Part shown: piece by piece, positions 56,072 through 64,000 of the stretch | Layout of the letters: each line of letters starts with the position of its first letter | Numbering within the stretch: the stretch's first letter is position 1 | NCBI RefSeq assembly: GCF_947488515.1 | Contig: NZ_CANKZF010000001.1 | Location: 1,736,001 to 1,800,000 of the forward strand | Direction: 5' to 3' | DNA length: 64,000 nt | From: an uncultured Nocardioides sp. | Lineage (GTDB): Bacteria; Actinomycetota; Actinomycetes; Propionibacteriales; Nocardioidaceae | Position numbers and translations under genes: made by a program | Notes under the pieces: model-generated | Told to the model about the DNA's origin: nothing | What the model saw: only the letters and a program-made list of their open reading frames with translations | Databases searched by the model: none

Positions 56072-57810
56072 GCCGGCACCTCGAGCGACGCCGGCGCGAG
56101 CGTGACCACACGGTCGACGTGCTCGAGGACGACCGGGTCGTGGGTCAGCACCAGCACCGTCCGCTGCCGCTGCCCGCTCGTCAGCGCGACCATCAGCCGG
56201 CGGGCCGCCTCCGCGTCGAGCCCGGTCGTCGGCTCGTCCAGCACGAGCACGCGCCCGGGCCGCAGCAGGGCCCGCGCGACCGCGAGCCGCTGCCGCTGAC
56301 CGCCGGACAGGGTGCGGCCGCGCTGGCCGATCCGGGTGTCGTACCCGTGCGGCAGCGCCTCGACGAACTCGTGCGCACCCGCGTCCCGTGCCGCGGCTCG
56401 CACCTCGGCAGGCGTGGCGTCGGGCCGGCCGAGGACGAGGTTGTCGTGCACCGACGCGTCGATCATGAGCTGCTCCTGGTGGACGACGGTGACGGCGTCA
56501 CGCACCGACGCGGCGGTGTGCGCCGCGACGTCGTGTCCGTCGATCGCGACGACCCCCGTGTCGGCGACGAGCTGCCGCGACAGGAGCCGGCCGAGGGTGG
56601 ACTTGCCCGACCCGCTCGGACCGACGAGGGCCACGATCTCGCCCGCCGCGACGTCGAGCGACAGCCCGTCGACCGCGGGCCGCGGCGCACCGGGATAGGC
56701 GTACGACGCCTCGCGGACCGACAGCGCGCCCGGACCGCCCGGCAGCGGCGTGGCGCCGTCGCGGTCGCCGCCGGCGGGCTCGTCGAGCAGCTCGACGACC
56801 CGCTCGACGCCCGCGCTGGCGGAGTAGAGCGCGGGCACGAGGTCGGCCAGCGTGCGCACCGGGCCGAAGCACTGCATGAGGAGGGTGAGGAAGGCCAGCA
56901 GCCCACCCAGCGTGAGCCGCCCCTCGGCCAGCGACCACACGCCGAGCCCGACGACGACCAGCACGCCGACCAGCTCGGCGAGGTCGACGAGCGGGAGGAA
57001 CAGCGCGCGGATCCTGCTGGCAGCGAGCTCGGCGCCCGCGATGGCGCGGTTGTGGCCGTCGTACGACGCCACGGCCCGGTCCTCGCGGCCGTAGGACTGC
57101 ACGAGCGCGGCGTTGCCGAGCGCCTCCTCGGTCACGCTCCCGAGCGAGCCGCCACGGCGGCGGCGCTCGCGCGAGACGTCGCGCGTGAGGCGGGCGAAGC
57201 GCGTGGAGACCCACCAGAAGAGCGGCACCACGACGAGCGAGGCGAGCGCCAGCCGCCAGTCCATCCACATGAGCGCCCCGACCAGGACCAGCAGGCGCAC
57301 GAGCGCGCCGGCTCCCTCGCTGGCCTGCGTCACCATGAACCGCTCGACCGCGGCCACGTCGGACGTCAGGCGGGTGAGGGTGTCGCCGAGGCGGCGACGG
57401 TCGTGGGTCGCTGCCGGCAGCGACAGCACGTGGGCGAAGACGTCGCGGCGCAGGTCGACGAGGAACCGCTGCGAGACGAAGGTGGCCAGGTAGTCGTCGG
57501 CGCCGGAGACGACGCCGCTGGCGAGGTTGAGGCCGATGTAGAGGAGCGCGAGCGCGAGGAGCGGCTCGAACGCCGCCGGGACGAGCACGTCGTCGACCAG
57601 CCGCTGGTAGAGGAACGCCTCGGCGACCGCGATCGCCGGTGCTGCCGTGAGGAGGAGCAGGCCGAGCAGCAGCCAGCCACGCAGCGGCCGCAGCCGCGGC
57701 CAGAACCGGCGGGCGATGTCGGCCGGCCGGAGCCCGGCCGCGACGTCGACGAGGGCCTCCTGCTCGGGGGCGGCGCGCAGCAGGCCGGCAGCGCGGCGGC
57801 GTACGGACAT
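56068..57810 (-). CDS. ABC exporter (fused membrane and ATPase domains)
   Basis: 580 residues. Six membrane helices in the first 330 residues, then one ATPase domain: Walker A VGPSGSGKST, signature LSGGQRQRLAVARAL, Walker B VLVLDEPTTGLD and His switch LTHDPVV. It lacks a C39 peptidase domain. It would work as a homodimer. GGAG ahead of the ATG at 57810 supports the start. It lies between the Arg/Ser peptide gene and the kinase, in one orientation. Confidence 0.92.
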   Translation of the reverse strand: MSVRRRAAGLLRAAPEQEALVDVAAGLRPADIARRFWPRLRPLRGWLLLGLLLLTAAPAIAVAEAFLYQRLVDDVLVPAAFEPLLALALLYIGLNLASGVVSGADDYLATFVSQRFLVDLRRDVFAHVLSLPAATHDRRRLGDTLTRLTSDVAAVERFMVTQASEGAGALVRLLVLVGALMWMDWRLALASLVVVPLFWWVSTRFARLTRDVSRERRRRGGSLGSVTEEALGNAALVQSYGREDRAVASYDGHNRAIAGAELAASRIRALFLPLVDLAELVGVLVVVGLGVWSLAEGRLTLGGLLAFLTLLMQCFGPVRTLADLVPALYSASAGVERVVELLDEPAGGDRDGATPLPGGPGALSVREASYAYPGAPRPAVDGLSLDVAAGEIVALVGPSGSGKSTLGRLLSRQLVADTGVVAIDGHDVAAHTAASVRDAVTVVHQEQLMIDASVHDNLVLGRPDATPAEVRAAARDAGAHEFVEALPHGYDTRIGQRGRTLSGGQRQRLAVARALLRPGRVLVLDEPTTGLDAEAARRLMVALTSGQRQRTVLVLTHDPVVLEHVDRVVTLAPASLEVPA

Positions 57811-57847
57811 GGGAGCTCCTGCGTCGGGGCGGGCGGACGAGCGGGAC

Positions 57848-57881
57848 GGGTGGGCGGCCCGGGGACGGGGGCCACCCACCC
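57848..57881 (-). terminator. Hairpin between the Arg/Ser peptide gene and the ABC exporter gene
   Basis: GGGTGGG at one side and CCCACCC at the other close a GC-rich hairpin (with inner GGCCC/GGGCC pairing) in the 96-bp gap. A partial terminator here would give more peptide message than exporter message, an arrangement common for small secreted products. There is no T-tract. Confidence 0.55.
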
Positions 57882-57906
57882 GTCGTGGTGGTGCGGCAGG
57901 TGTCGC

Positions 57907-58044
57907 TCAGCTGGAGCGCGAGCGCGACCGGCTGCGGTTGCGACGGCGCCGACGACGACGCCGGCGCCCGTCGTCGCTGGACGAGTCGCCGCGGCGGGCC
58001 TGGACGGCCGGCGTGAGGGCGGTGATGATTCCGGAGCGGGCCAT
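57907..58044 (-). CDS. 45-residue Arg/Ser-rich peptide, first gene of the exporter-kinase unit
   Basis: The ATG at 58044 has the excellent site GAAGGAGG 6 nt upstream. The peptide begins MARSGIITALTPAVQARRGD, continues through SSSDD to a run of nine Arg, and ends with RSRSRSRSS. The N-terminal half is uncharged and could be a leader or recognition segment. The SR-type tail is a plausible kinase target. Nothing similar is recognised. It might be a substrate of the following exporter, but the basic run could also bind nucleic acid. Confidence 0.7.
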   Translation of the reverse strand: MARSGIITALTPAVQARRGDSSSDDGRRRRRRRRRNRSRSRSRSS

Positions 58045-58166
58045 GGTGGCCTCCTTCGGTAGCGATGTCCGGGTCTTCCCCGGCTGACGTGGAGGACTCT
58101 CCGGTCCGCACGTGACAGCGCCATGAGCTCTGGGTGAGAGCGGCCTCATGGAGTGCCGCGATGCCC

Positions 58167-58179
58167 TACCGTCTGCCCA
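58167..58179 (+). promoter_or_regulatory. Leaderless promoter of the M20 peptidase gene
   Basis: TACCGT at 58167-58172 lies 6 nt before the ATG at 58179, with no ribosome site. Confidence 0.5.
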
Positions 58180-59513
58180 TGACCGACCGCGTGGTCGCCG
58201 CTCTTCAGGCGCTCGTCCGCATCCCCACCGTCTCCGACCGCGACCCCGCGCGCGTCGACACCGACGCCTTCGACCGGCTGCTGACCGAGCTCGCGACGCA
58301 GTTCCCGCTGCTGCACGAGCGGCTGGAGCTCACGCGTGTCGGCACCCATGGCCTGCTCCTCCACTGGGCCGGGGCGAGCGCCGAGCGACCCGTGGTGCTG
58401 ATGGCCCACCTCGACGTCGTACCCGTCGACACCGAGGCCCCGTGGCAGCACGACCCGTTCGGCGGCGAGATCCACGACTCCCCCACCGGACCGGCGATCT
58501 GGGGCCGCGGGACGCTCGACGACAAGGGCTGCGTCGCGGCGATCTGCGAGGCCGTCGAGTCCCTGCTCGAGGCCGGGCACACCCCCGCCCAGGACGTCTG
58601 GCTGTCCTTCGGCTGCGACGAGGAGGTCAGCGGCACCGCGGCGATCGAGGCGGTCGGCGTGCTCCGCGACCGGGGTGTCACCCCGTGGCTCGTGCTCGAC
58701 GAGGGCGGCGCGATCGCGAGCGGGGCGTTCCCGGGCGTGAAGGCCCCGCTGGGCGTCATCGGCGTCACCGAGAAGGGCACCACCTCGCTCGAGCTCGTCG
58801 CCGAGGGACGCGGCGGGCACGCCTCGACGCCCGCGAGGAACGGTCCGACGGCCCGCATCGCCCGTGCCATCCTGCGGCTCGAGAAGGCGCCCTTCCCGGC
58901 ATCCGCCCCGGCGCCGACGCTTGAGCTGATGCGCCGCCTCGCACCGCACGTGCCGCTGCCGCTGCGCCCGCTGCTCGGCCGGGCCGACCGGCTGGCCCCG
59001 GTGGTGACCCGGGCGCTGCTCGCCGCAGGCCCGGAGGCCGCAGCCATGACGCGTACGACGGTCGCGGCCACCACCCTCAGCGGGTCGCCGGCCCTCAACG
59101 TGATCGCGTCGACCGCGAAGGCCGGGCTCAACATCCGGGTGATGGTGGGTGACACGGTCGCCGGCGTGGTCGAGCACGTCAGGAAGGCGGTCGACGACGA
59201 CTCGATCCGCATCGACGTGGTCGAGTCGGGCGAGCCGTCGCCGGTCTCCCCGATGGACGAGGCGTTCGAGCTGCTGGAGGACTGCATCGGCGACGTCTTC
59301 CCCGACGCGGTCGCGACGCCCTACGTGATGATGGCCGCCACCGACTCGCGCCACTTCACCGCGATCAGCGAGCACGTCTACCGCTTCGCCCCCTTCCGGA
59401 TGACCAAGGCCCAGCGCGAGGCCATCCACTCCTACGACGAGCACATCGGCGTCGCCGACCTCGTCGACGGCGCCCGCTGGTACACGCTGCTGATCGAGAG
59501 GCTCCCCGCATGA
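58179..59513 (+). CDS. M20-family metallopeptidase (dipeptidase-like)
   Basis: 444 residues from ATG 58179 (ATG 58161 would add six). The metal blocks are LMAHLDVVPVD, IWGRGTLDDKGC and FGCDEEVSGT. GGHASTP is the dimerisation-domain motif, and ATDSRHF near the end provides the last His. It hydrolyses peptide or acyl-amino acid bonds in the cytoplasm. The stop overlaps the MFS start (ATGA). Confidence 0.93.
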   Translation: MTDRVVAALQALVRIPTVSDRDPARVDTDAFDRLLTELATQFPLLHERLELTRVGTHGLLLHWAGASAERPVVLMAHLDVVPVDTEAPWQHDPFGGEIHDSPTGPAIWGRGTLDDKGCVAAICEAVESLLEAGHTPAQDVWLSFGCDEEVSGTAAIEAVGVLRDRGVTPWLVLDEGGAIASGAFPGVKAPLGVIGVTEKGTTSLELVAEGRGGHASTPARNGPTARIARAILRLEKAPFPASAPAPTLELMRRLAPHVPLPLRPLLGRADRLAPVVTRALLAAGPEAAAMTRTTVAATTLSGSPALNVIASTAKAGLNIRVMVGDTVAGVVEHVRKAVDDDSIRIDVVESGEPSPVSPMDEAFELLEDCIGDVFPDAVATPYVMMAATDSRHFTAISEHVYRFAPFRMTKAQREAIHSYDEHIGVADLVDGARWYTLLIERLPA

Positions 59514-60973
59514 GCACCACGCGCACGACCGCGGCGCACCCCGTCGTGAAGGGCCTCGCCACGATCGTCGGCTTCCTGGTGCTGGTGGAGTTCGCCAGCG
59601 GCATCCTGCAGGGCTACTACACCCCGATCTACCCGCAGATCGCCGATCACCTCTCGATCAGCGAGGGCGACATCAACTGGTTCGAGGCCGCGCAGCTCAT
59701 CGTGAGCGCCCTCTGCATCCCGTTGCTCTCACGGCTCGGTGACCTCTCCGGCCACAAGCGCGTCCTGCTCGTCTCGACCGCCGTGACCGCGCTCGGCTCG
59801 TGGTGGCTGGCGTTCGCGCCGTCCTTCACGACCTTCCTCGTGGGGTGGGCGATCCAGGGCGCGTACGTCGTGTGGCTGCCGCTGGAGATCGCGATCGTCC
59901 ACCGCCGCACGCGCGAGTCCGGTCGCCAGGAGCTGCTCACCCGGCGTGGGGCCGCGATCCTCGTCGGCTCCCTCGAGCTCGCCGTCATCGTCGGTGCGGT
60001 CAGCAGCGGCCTGCTGGTCGACACGCTCGACATGAACGTCCTGCTCGCCCTGCCCGCCGTCGTGGTGACGGCCGTCTTCTTCGTGATCCTCTTCGGCATC
60101 GAGCAGGCGCCCGGCGACGACACCGGCAGCATCGACTGGGCCGGCCTGGCGCTGATCACCGTCGCCCTCGGCGTGCTGATGGGCGGACTCGTCTGGCTGC
60201 GCCTCGACGGCGCCGGGTCGCTGCTCGGCTGGTCGACGATCGTCCTGTCCGTCGCGGTGTTCGCGGTGTTCTGGCGCTTCGAGCTGCGGCACCCCGACCC
60301 GATCGTCGACGTACGCCTCCTCAGCAGCCCGGCGCAGTGGCCGGTGCAGGTGACGGCGTTCCTCTTCGGCATCCCCGTGCTGGGCGGGCAGATCCCGCTG
60401 TCGACCTACGCCCAGGCCGATCCCGCGGAGCGCGGTTACGGGCTCGGTGCGGACCCGGCGTTCATCTCCACGCTGATCGGGCTCTACGTCGTGACCCTGG
60501 CGATCGGGGCGTTCACCCTGCCCCTGACGACCCGCCTGTTCGGGGGCGTGCGACGCGCCCTGGTCGTCGCGTGCTGCCTCGTCGGGCTGGGCTACCTGCT
60601 GTGGCTGCCGTTCAACTCCGAGACCTGGCAGGCGCTGATCAACATGGGCATCGCCGGCCTCGGGTCGGGCGCCCTGGTGGCCGCGCTGCCCGCCGCCGCG
60701 GCGGCCGCCGCGCCACCCGAGCGCACCGGCATCGCCACCGGCATGACCAACGGCACCAAGACCGTCGGCGGTGCGATCGCCTCCGCGATCTTCGCGATCG
60801 CGCTCACCGCGACCGGCTCGCTCGACGCGACGTCGGAGCACGTGGCGCCGTTCAGCGGCTACCTCACCGTGTGGGCCGTCTGCGCCGGCGCCTCCTTCCT
60901 CGCCGCCCTCGCGCTCCTCGCCGCACCACGGCACGCCTTCAGCGACGTGCGCAACGAGACCGTCCCGCACTGA
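59510..60973 (+). CDS. MFS transporter (DHA2-like, about 14 helices)
   Basis: 487 residues with about fourteen hydrophobic segments. LLSRLGDLSGHKRVLLVSTAVTALGSWW is the DHA-type loop motif. The long central region with FELRHPDPIVDVRLL is typical of the 14-helix drug/H+ antiporter branch. It is translationally coupled to the peptidase, which may process or accompany the transported compound, possibly a peptide. Confidence 0.88.
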   Translation: MSTTRTTAAHPVVKGLATIVGFLVLVEFASGILQGYYTPIYPQIADHLSISEGDINWFEAAQLIVSALCIPLLSRLGDLSGHKRVLLVSTAVTALGSWWLAFAPSFTTFLVGWAIQGAYVVWLPLEIAIVHRRTRESGRQELLTRRGAAILVGSLELAVIVGAVSSGLLVDTLDMNVLLALPAVVVTAVFFVILFGIEQAPGDDTGSIDWAGLALITVALGVLMGGLVWLRLDGAGSLLGWSTIVLSVAVFAVFWRFELRHPDPIVDVRLLSSPAQWPVQVTAFLFGIPVLGGQIPLSTYAQADPAERGYGLGADPAFISTLIGLYVVTLAIGAFTLPLTTRLFGGVRRALVVACCLVGLGYLLWLPFNSETWQALINMGIAGLGSGALVAALPAAAAAAAPPERTGIATGMTNGTKTVGGAIASAIFAIALTATGSLDATSEHVAPFSGYLTVWAVCAGASFLAALALLAAPRHAFSDVRNETVPH

Positions 60974-60997
60974 CCTCCCGGCGCGTCCGACGACCCG

Positions 60998-61774
60998 TCA
61001 GGCGTCGCCCCCGGGCCGCTGCTCGCGGGAGCTGAACGGTGACTCGGGCCGCTCCTGGCGCACCCCGTCGACGGTGATGTCCACCAGCTCGTTGTAGAAC
61101 GCCACCCGGCCGGCGACGGCGCCGACCGCCGGTGCCGGCGAGGAGTAGGTCCAGGCGACGTTGGGCAGGTCGGGCGGCCCCGGCCAGGTCCAGTAGCCGT
61201 CGGTCCGGCCCTTGTAGGGGCAGTACGAGACGTTGTCGGTCGTCTCCAGCAGGTCGAGGCGCACGTCCTCGACCGGGAGGTAGAAGCGCGTGGGCAGGTG
61301 GGTCTCGAAGAGCAGCACCGGCCGGCTGCTGCTGGCGAGCGTCACGCCGTCGACGGCCACCTCCACGCGCCGCGAGCTCGCGATGGCCTCGACCCGCTTG
61401 TGCGGGTCGCGGGGGTGCGCCGTGACCCGCTCGTCCTCCTCGGTCCACTCGAGCAGCCCCGGCTCCCAGGTGACCACCACCCGGTCGGCGACCGCCTCGT
61501 CGGCGAGCGTCCACGCGGCCGCCGGGAGCACCCGGCCCGCGGCAGCGACGTCGTACCACTGCGACACCGGGACCTGCGGGCCGAAGAAGGAGAAGCCGTC
61601 GCGCACCGGAGGATCGACGGGCGTGAGCACCCCGTCAGCGATCTCGTCGCGACGGAAGGCGTAGACCGGCGGGAACATGCCCTGCCACACGAGCAGGGGC
61701 TCGCGGGACTCGACGACCACCTCGCCGTCGAGGCGGCCCCGCACCCACTTGTCGATCGGCTCGGTCCGCACCAC
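60998..61774 (-). CDS. DUF427-family protein (two domains)
   Basis: 258 residues. The block TRFYLPVEDVRLDLLETTDNVSYCPYKGRTDGYW with the CPYKG motif defines DUF427. The N-terminal half is a second beta-rich copy of the domain without that motif. A GTG pair is at 61774. No catalytic role is known for the family. Confidence 0.85.
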   Translation of the reverse strand: MVRTEPIDKWVRGRLDGEVVVESREPLLVWQGMFPPVYAFRRDEIADGVLTPVDPPVRDGFSFFGPQVPVSQWYDVAAAGRVLPAAAWTLADEAVADRVVVTWEPGLLEWTEEDERVTAHPRDPHKRVEAIASSRRVEVAVDGVTLASSSRPVLLFETHLPTRFYLPVEDVRLDLLETTDNVSYCPYKGRTDGYWTWPGPPDLPNVAWTYSSPAPAVGAVAGRVAFYNELVDITVDGVRQERPESPFSSREQRPGGDA

Positions 61775-61828
61775 CTCGCCAGTGTGCTCCCGCAGGGGAC
61801 GGCCACGCCACCGTCCCGGAGCAGCTCG

Positions 61829-62458
61829 TCAGCTGGTGAGCGCTCCCGCGAGCCGCGCCAGCCCGGGTCCGGTCAGGTCGTCGAGGGCCTCGCCCCGACC
61901 CGAGACGGCCATCAGCAGCGACACCAGCGGACCGCTGACCTCGGCGCCCTCGCCGTGGGACCAGTCGGGGTCGGTCGCGACGAGCCGGAGACCGGCCGCG
62001 CGCTGCTTGCCACCGCCCAGCCCGACCGACGTCCTGAGCTGGTGGGCCAGGGCGCGCTCGACGGTCTCCGTCGGGTAGTCGCGGCGCACGTCGAGCGGGC
62101 GTCGTACGTCCTCGCCGTGGACGACCTCCTCGACGAGCCGGCTGTCGAGCGGCGCAGGAGGAGTCGTACGCCGTCCGACCACGGCCCGGAGTCGGTCGAG
62201 CGTCTCGGCCGGGGTCGCCCCCTTCTCACGGGCGACGCCGGCGTCGTTCTGCCGGTCGAAGTCGAAGCGTGCGCGCACCATGGCGGCCACGATGCCGAGC
62301 CGGGTGGTGCGGGCGTTGTCGACGAGGTGGGCGGCGACGTCGTGGACCGTCCAACCGCCGCACCACGACGGCAGCTCCCACTGCTCGTCGGTCAGCCCGG
62401 CCAGGTCCTCGACCAGCGCCTCGCGCTCGCGGCGCACCAGCTCCCACACGTCCGTCAT
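61829..62458 (-). CDS. DinB-fold maleylpyruvate isomerase-family protein
   Basis: 209 residues. The start MTDVWELVRREREALVEDLAGLTDEQWELPSWCGGWTVHDVAAHLVDN is the mycothiol-dependent maleylpyruvate isomerase-type N-terminal block, with His ligands in HDVAAH and in VVHGEDVRRPL. Proteins of this group use mycothiol or another thiol in actinobacteria. A CAGGCT box 6 nt before the ATG suggests a leaderless transcript. Confidence 0.88.
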   Translation of the reverse strand: MTDVWELVRREREALVEDLAGLTDEQWELPSWCGGWTVHDVAAHLVDNARTTRLGIVAAMVRARFDFDRQNDAGVAREKGATPAETLDRLRAVVGRRTTPPAPLDSRLVEEVVHGEDVRRPLDVRRDYPTETVERALAHQLRTSVGLGGGKQRAAGLRLVATDPDWSHGEGAEVSGPLVSLLMAVSGRGEALDDLTGPGLARLAGALTS

Positions 62459-62517
62459 GCCGTCAGCCTGTCAGGGCCCGGTGACAGCGCACGGCCGACG
62501 GGCGAGCGGCCCTGCCG

Positions 62518-62766
62518 TCAGCGCAGGTGCGGGGCGGCCGCGGCGGCCTCGATGCTGTCCTCGGACGGCATCAGGAACCACAGCAGCGGGTAGACGAGGA
62601 TCTGGCTGCCCGGCAACACGAAGAGCGTCACGACGAACAGCAGCCGCGTCACCCACGGCGTGAGCCCGAAGCGACGGCCGACGCCGGCGCAGACGCCGGC
62701 GATGATCGCCTTGTCGGTCGAGCGGACGAGGCCCTGGCGGGCGAGGGAGGTGCGGATCTTTTCCAT
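62518..62766 (-). CDS. PspC-domain membrane protein
   Basis: 82 residues. A PspC domain (LVRSTDKAIIAGVCAGVGRRFGLTPWVTRLLFVVTLFVLPGSQILVYPLLWFLMP) with two membrane segments. ATG 62766 gives the right length. It is related to envelope stress response, but no PspA or partner is next to it. Confidence 0.9.
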   Translation of the reverse strand: MEKIRTSLARQGLVRSTDKAIIAGVCAGVGRRFGLTPWVTRLLFVVTLFVLPGSQILVYPLLWFLMPSEDSIEAAAAAPHLR

Positions 62767-62847
62767 GCCTCCAGCATGCGCCGCCGGGGCACGCAGCACC
62801 ATCGGGGTCAGCCCCTGCCCGACCCGGAGCCGACCCGGACGGCCCGG

Positions 62848-64000
62848 TCAGACCAGGCGTCCGTGCTCCCCGGTGACCTCGCGCAGCCGCGCCGCCAGGT
62901 CGGCGGTCAACATCCCGGGTGCCAGCTGCCACGACCAGGTGGCCGCGGTGCCCGGGGTGTTCATCCGGGCCTCCGAGCCCAGCGACAGCACGTCCTGGGC
63001 CTGCACGACCACCAGCCGGCACGGCGCCGCGTGCGCGAGCCGGATCAGGGCCCAGGCCGGGTCGGGGTCGGTGATGCCGGCCGTACGACAGGCGCGGCGC
63101 GCCTCGCGTCGACGTCGCTCCGGGAGGGTGTCCCACCAGCCGACGACGGTGTCGTTGTCGTGGGTGCCGGTGTAGACGACCTGGTCGCGGCGCAGGTTCT
63201 CCGGCTCGTGGCGCCGGTCCTCGCCGTCGGGGTCGAAGGCGAACTGCAGGACACCCATGCCGGGGAAGCCCAGCGCGTCGCGCAGGCCCTCGACCGGCGC
63301 GTCGATGACGCCGAGGTCCTCGGCGACGACCGGCAGCGGGCCGAGCCGCGCGGACGCCGCGTCGAAGACCGCGCGGCCGGGCCCCGGCTCCCACCGACCG
63401 TGCTCGGCCGTGGCGTCGCCGGCCGGGACCGCCCAGAACGACTCGAAACCCCGGAAGTGGTCGATGCGGACGAGGTCGTGGAGGGCGAGGTGGCGGCGCA
63501 GGCGCTCGACCCACCACCGGTGCCCGTCGGCCGCCATGGCCGCCCAGTCGTAGAGCGGGTTCCCCCACAGCTGGCCGGTGTCGCTGTAGGCGTCGGGCGG
63601 CACCCCGGCCACGGCGTCGTCGCGGAACAGGTCGGGCCAGGTCGCGGCGTCGGCGCTCCCGGCAGCCACGTAGATCGGGATGTCGCCCATCACCTGCACG
63701 CCGTGGTCGGCGGCGAAGGTCCGCAGCGCGGCCCACTCCCGCTCGAACCGCACCTGGTCGGTCAGGTCGCCGCCGTGCGCCGCCCATGACCCGGCCCAGT
63801 AGGCGTGCTCGTCGGCGAAGGCCGCGACCTCGTCGTCGGTGACCGGCGCGCCCGGGTCCTCGAGCAGGCCGGGCCACGCGGCGAAGGCGGACGGCGAGGC
63901 GTACGGCGACCCGTGCGCGTCGGGCACGGTCAGCGGCAGGACCTGCCAGACCGTCTGCCCGGCGGCCGACAGCCACCGCACGAAGTCGCGGGCCGGCTCC
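62848..64000 (-). CDS. malQ: 4-alpha-glucanotransferase MalQ (5' end cut by window edge)
   Basis: The frame is open to the right edge and reads EPARDFVRWLSAAGQTVWQVLPLTVP at the start, so roughly the first 20-25 residues are missing. Family landmarks: GDIPIYVAAGSADAATWP, RIDHFRGFESFWAVP (nucleophile Asp), VVAEDLGVI (acid/base Glu) and VYTGTHDNDTVVGW (third Asp). It transfers maltodextrin segments between glucans (GH77). Confidence 0.95.
   Translation of the reverse strand, partial: EPARDFVRWLSAAGQTVWQVLPLTVPDAHGSPYASPSAFAAWPGLLEDPGAPVTDDEVAAFADEHAYWAGSWAAHGGDLTDQVRFEREWAALRTFAADHGVQVMGDIPIYVAAGSADAATWPDLFRDDAVAGVPPDAYSDTGQLWGNPLYDWAAMAADGHRWWVERLRRHLALHDLVRIDHFRGFESFWAVPAGDATAEHGRWEPGPGRAVFDAASARLGPLPVVAEDLGVIDAPVEGLRDALGFPGMGVLQFAFDPDGEDRRHEPENLRRDQVVYTGTHDNDTVVGWWDTLPERRRREARRACRTAGITDPDPAWALIRLAHAAPCRLVVVQAQDVLSLGSEARMNTPGTAATWSWQLAPGMLTADLAARLREVTGEHGRLV

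Noticed and set aside
55217..58044. Class III/IV lanthipeptide cluster
   Set aside because: The kinase has no lyase or cyclase domain attached and the peptide has no Cys for lanthionine rings.

Overview
The window is very GC-rich and reads as the chromosome of a high-GC actinobacterium, most likely Nocardioidaceae (Nocardioides-like). Supporting signs are a dnaK-grpE-dnaJ-hspR operon with HspR/HAIR operators, a maleylpyruvate isomerase-type (mycothiol-associated) DinB protein, a PspC protein, a large LuxR-type AAA regulator, and many apparently leaderless genes with a TANNNT box 5-7 nt before the start codon. No rRNA, tRNA, CRISPR array, prophage or insertion sequence was recognised. No gene-free stretch exceeds 300 bases; the longest (34190-34418 and 50367-50596) are described.

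Layout. 1-1704: truncated GAF-GAF histidine kinase. 1817-15594: a sugar-acid (aldarate) catabolic region with a LysR regulator divergent from a tripartite tricarboxylate transporter (tctC-tctB-tctA), a UspA protein, a glucarate dehydratase, an SRPBCC/ArsR pair, a FadR-type GntR regulator coupled to an L-talarate/galactarate dehydratase, and three 2-hydroxyacid oxidoreductases (FMN, NAD and FAD types) with an AEC-family carrier. 15617-19390: DoxX-like protein, secreted metzincin, CPBP protein and truncated haemoglobin. 19494-22688: clpB with a HAIR operator and a general-stress protein. 22781-25493: small ORF, a Cys-rich/pentapeptide-repeat fusion, an aldo/keto reductase and a PlsC acyltransferase.

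25511-32166: the most interesting part. The dnaK-grpE-dnaJ-hspR-SRPBCC operon runs leftward, and directly behind it lies a retron-like element. Its reverse transcriptase has QGAPTSP and YADD motifs. Upstream on the same strand is a 171-nt segment bounded by a perfect 13-bp inverted repeat (a1/a2) that encloses three short hairpins and one larger hairpin, which is the order expected for msr-msd. No convincing effector gene is present.

32269-43985: Dabb protein, GNAT, SGNH hydrolase, secreted M4 protease, M3 oligopeptidase, two MFS carriers and a GTPase followed by two helical WXG100-like proteins. 44032-47175: two sucrase/ferredoxin-like proteins flanking a JmjC-like oxygenase and an 85-residue Asp/Thr/Gly-rich repeat protein, possibly a modified-peptide cassette. 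47248-50366: LuxR-family AAA regulator, translationally coupled to a 38-residue leader ORF. 50597-54472: histidine-utilisation genes hutI and hutF with an M20 amidohydrolase. 55217-58044: an Arg/Ser-rich 45-residue peptide, an ABC exporter and a Ser/Thr kinase, probably one unit. 58179-64000: M20 peptidase, MFS carrier, DUF427, DinB/MDMPI and PspC proteins, and the start of malQ (cut by the window edge).

Across the window there are three families of sequence-conserved intergenic palindromes with two copies each (7751/12135, 19397/54565, 40358/50540), plus a local 31-bp tandem/inverted repeat cluster at 8833-8981. In the 40358/50540 pair the outer arms are identical while the inner stems differ but still pair, which suggests selection for the folded form.
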